Assembly (NCBI GenBank): GCA_024231905.1
Contig: JAAEQC010000079.1
Span: 1 to 53,413 of the forward strand
DNA: 53,413 nt
Direction of reading: 5' to 3'
From: a bacterium
Lineage (GTDB): Bacteria; Krumholzibacteriota; Krumholzibacteriia; LZORAL124-64-63
Notes under the pieces: generated by a model
Seen by the model: only the letters and a program-made list of their open reading frames with translations
The model's database searches: none
Told to the model about the DNA's origin: nothing
Part shown: positions 53,153 through 53,413 of the stretch, piece after piece
How the letters are laid out: every line of letters begins with the position of its first letter
How positions within the stretch are numbered: position 1 is the first letter of the stretch
Made by a program: the position numbers and the translations under genes

Positions 53153-53413
53153 ATGGCCCCTCTGCCGACAGATCTGAGAAAGTTACTTGAGAAAGTTATC
53201 ATCAAGGCCCGCCAATCGGCTGAAGCTGGAGCCAAGAACGCCCTGGAGATGCTAGCTGTTGACCGTCATGAACCGCACACATCGATGTCGCCTGAGGAAC
53301 GAGCCCTCCGCAACCGTCTTCGAGCCCGAGGTCGGCAGTTGGGTGATATTCGCGACAAGGCCAGAGGCACTCAGTCCATCGACCGCCTCGTTCAAGAGGT
53401 TGCATACGAATAC
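53153..53413 (+). CDS. pglX: BREX adenine methyltransferase PglX (5' end only)
   Basis: Only the first 87 codons are in the window. The product starts MAPLPTDLRKLLEKVIIKAR, with AEAGAKNALEMLAVDR and EERALRNRLRARGRQLGD, the characteristic N-terminal segment of PglX before its methyltransferase domain. PglX methylates adenine at BREX sites to mark self DNA. The ATG at 53153 has GGAG upstream. Its position directly after brxC fits the type 1 operon order; pglZ and brxL should follow outside. Confidence 0.88.
   Translation, partial: MAPLPTDLRKLLEKVIIKARQSAEAGAKNALEMLAVDRHEPHTSMSPEERALRNRLRARGRQLGDIRDKARGTQSIDRLVQEVAYEY

Larger units (their letters stand above)
42896..53413 (+). mobile_element. 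Integrative island carrying a BREX system (right end outside)
   Basis: The region starts with an integrase module and continues through an excisionase-like gene and two RecA-like genes to the BREX operon. All genes are on the plus strand with lower GC, mixed codon use and long AT-rich gaps, unlike the compact GC-rich neighbours. No tRNA or direct repeat that would mark an attachment site was found, so the left boundary (placed at the coupled ORF, possibly further left to ~42640) is approximate. Confidence 0.7.

Overview
The window is about 53 kb of high-GC bacterial DNA. The first gene ends in a FlgD-like Ig/type IX-like sorting module. Together with a tricorn-type peptidase, DUF885 and M3 peptidases and many signal-peptide or lipoprotein genes, this suggests an FCB-superphylum lineage such as Krumholzibacteria, Eisenbacteria or Latescibacteria. 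The phylum is an inference from gene content only. No rRNA, tRNA or CRISPR array was recognised.

Layout. 1-1160: 3' end of a large secreted protein and its terminator. 1333-4666: a minus-strand iron uptake operon (DtxR/MntR-type regulator, feoA, feoB, FeoB-associated Cys-rich protein) with a candidate operator. 4777-7330: ECF sigma factor, putative membrane anti-sigma factor and exported HEAT-repeat protein. 7339-10700: a GC-poorer patch with a lipoprotein gene and a minus-strand integron gene-cassette array (three attC-like sites, no integrase seen). 10898-15117: tricorn-like protease and TrmB-family regulator. 15406-18868: secreted protein, oligoendopeptidase F and two single-domain response regulators. 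19062-21812: TerB/DnaJ protein, metallophosphoesterase and MutM-type glycosylase, separated by two copies of a structured palindromic repeat whose third copy lies at 7339. 21823-26622: ABC-transporter gene remnant, DUF885 lipoprotein, GNAT, a lone DsrC and a beta-helix lipoprotein. 26948-30876: BlaI/M56 pair, a beta-propeller protein and a TonB-family protein. 31537-38891: a complete F1Fo ATP synthase operon on the minus strand, atpI-like-B-E-F-H-A-G-D-C. 39309-42624: a tightly coupled four-gene operon of unknown function with three exported products.

42896 to the right edge is an integrative island with lower GC and mixed codon use. It has a tyrosine recombinase preceded by a coupled 51-codon ORF, an excisionase-like HTH protein, a RecA-fold ATPase, a second RecA-like protein that has lost its Walker A motif, and the start of a BREX phage-defence operon (brxA, brxB, brxC, 5' end of pglX). 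The BREX locus continues beyond the window.

The most unusual items are: the repeat family with a conserved two-hairpin core and copy-specific but self-complementary long arms; the integrase-less attC cassette array with a frameshifted cassette; the RecA plus Walker-A-less RecA pair next to BREX; the four-gene secreted operon; and an ATP synthase a subunit with a His/Asp-rich N-terminal extension.
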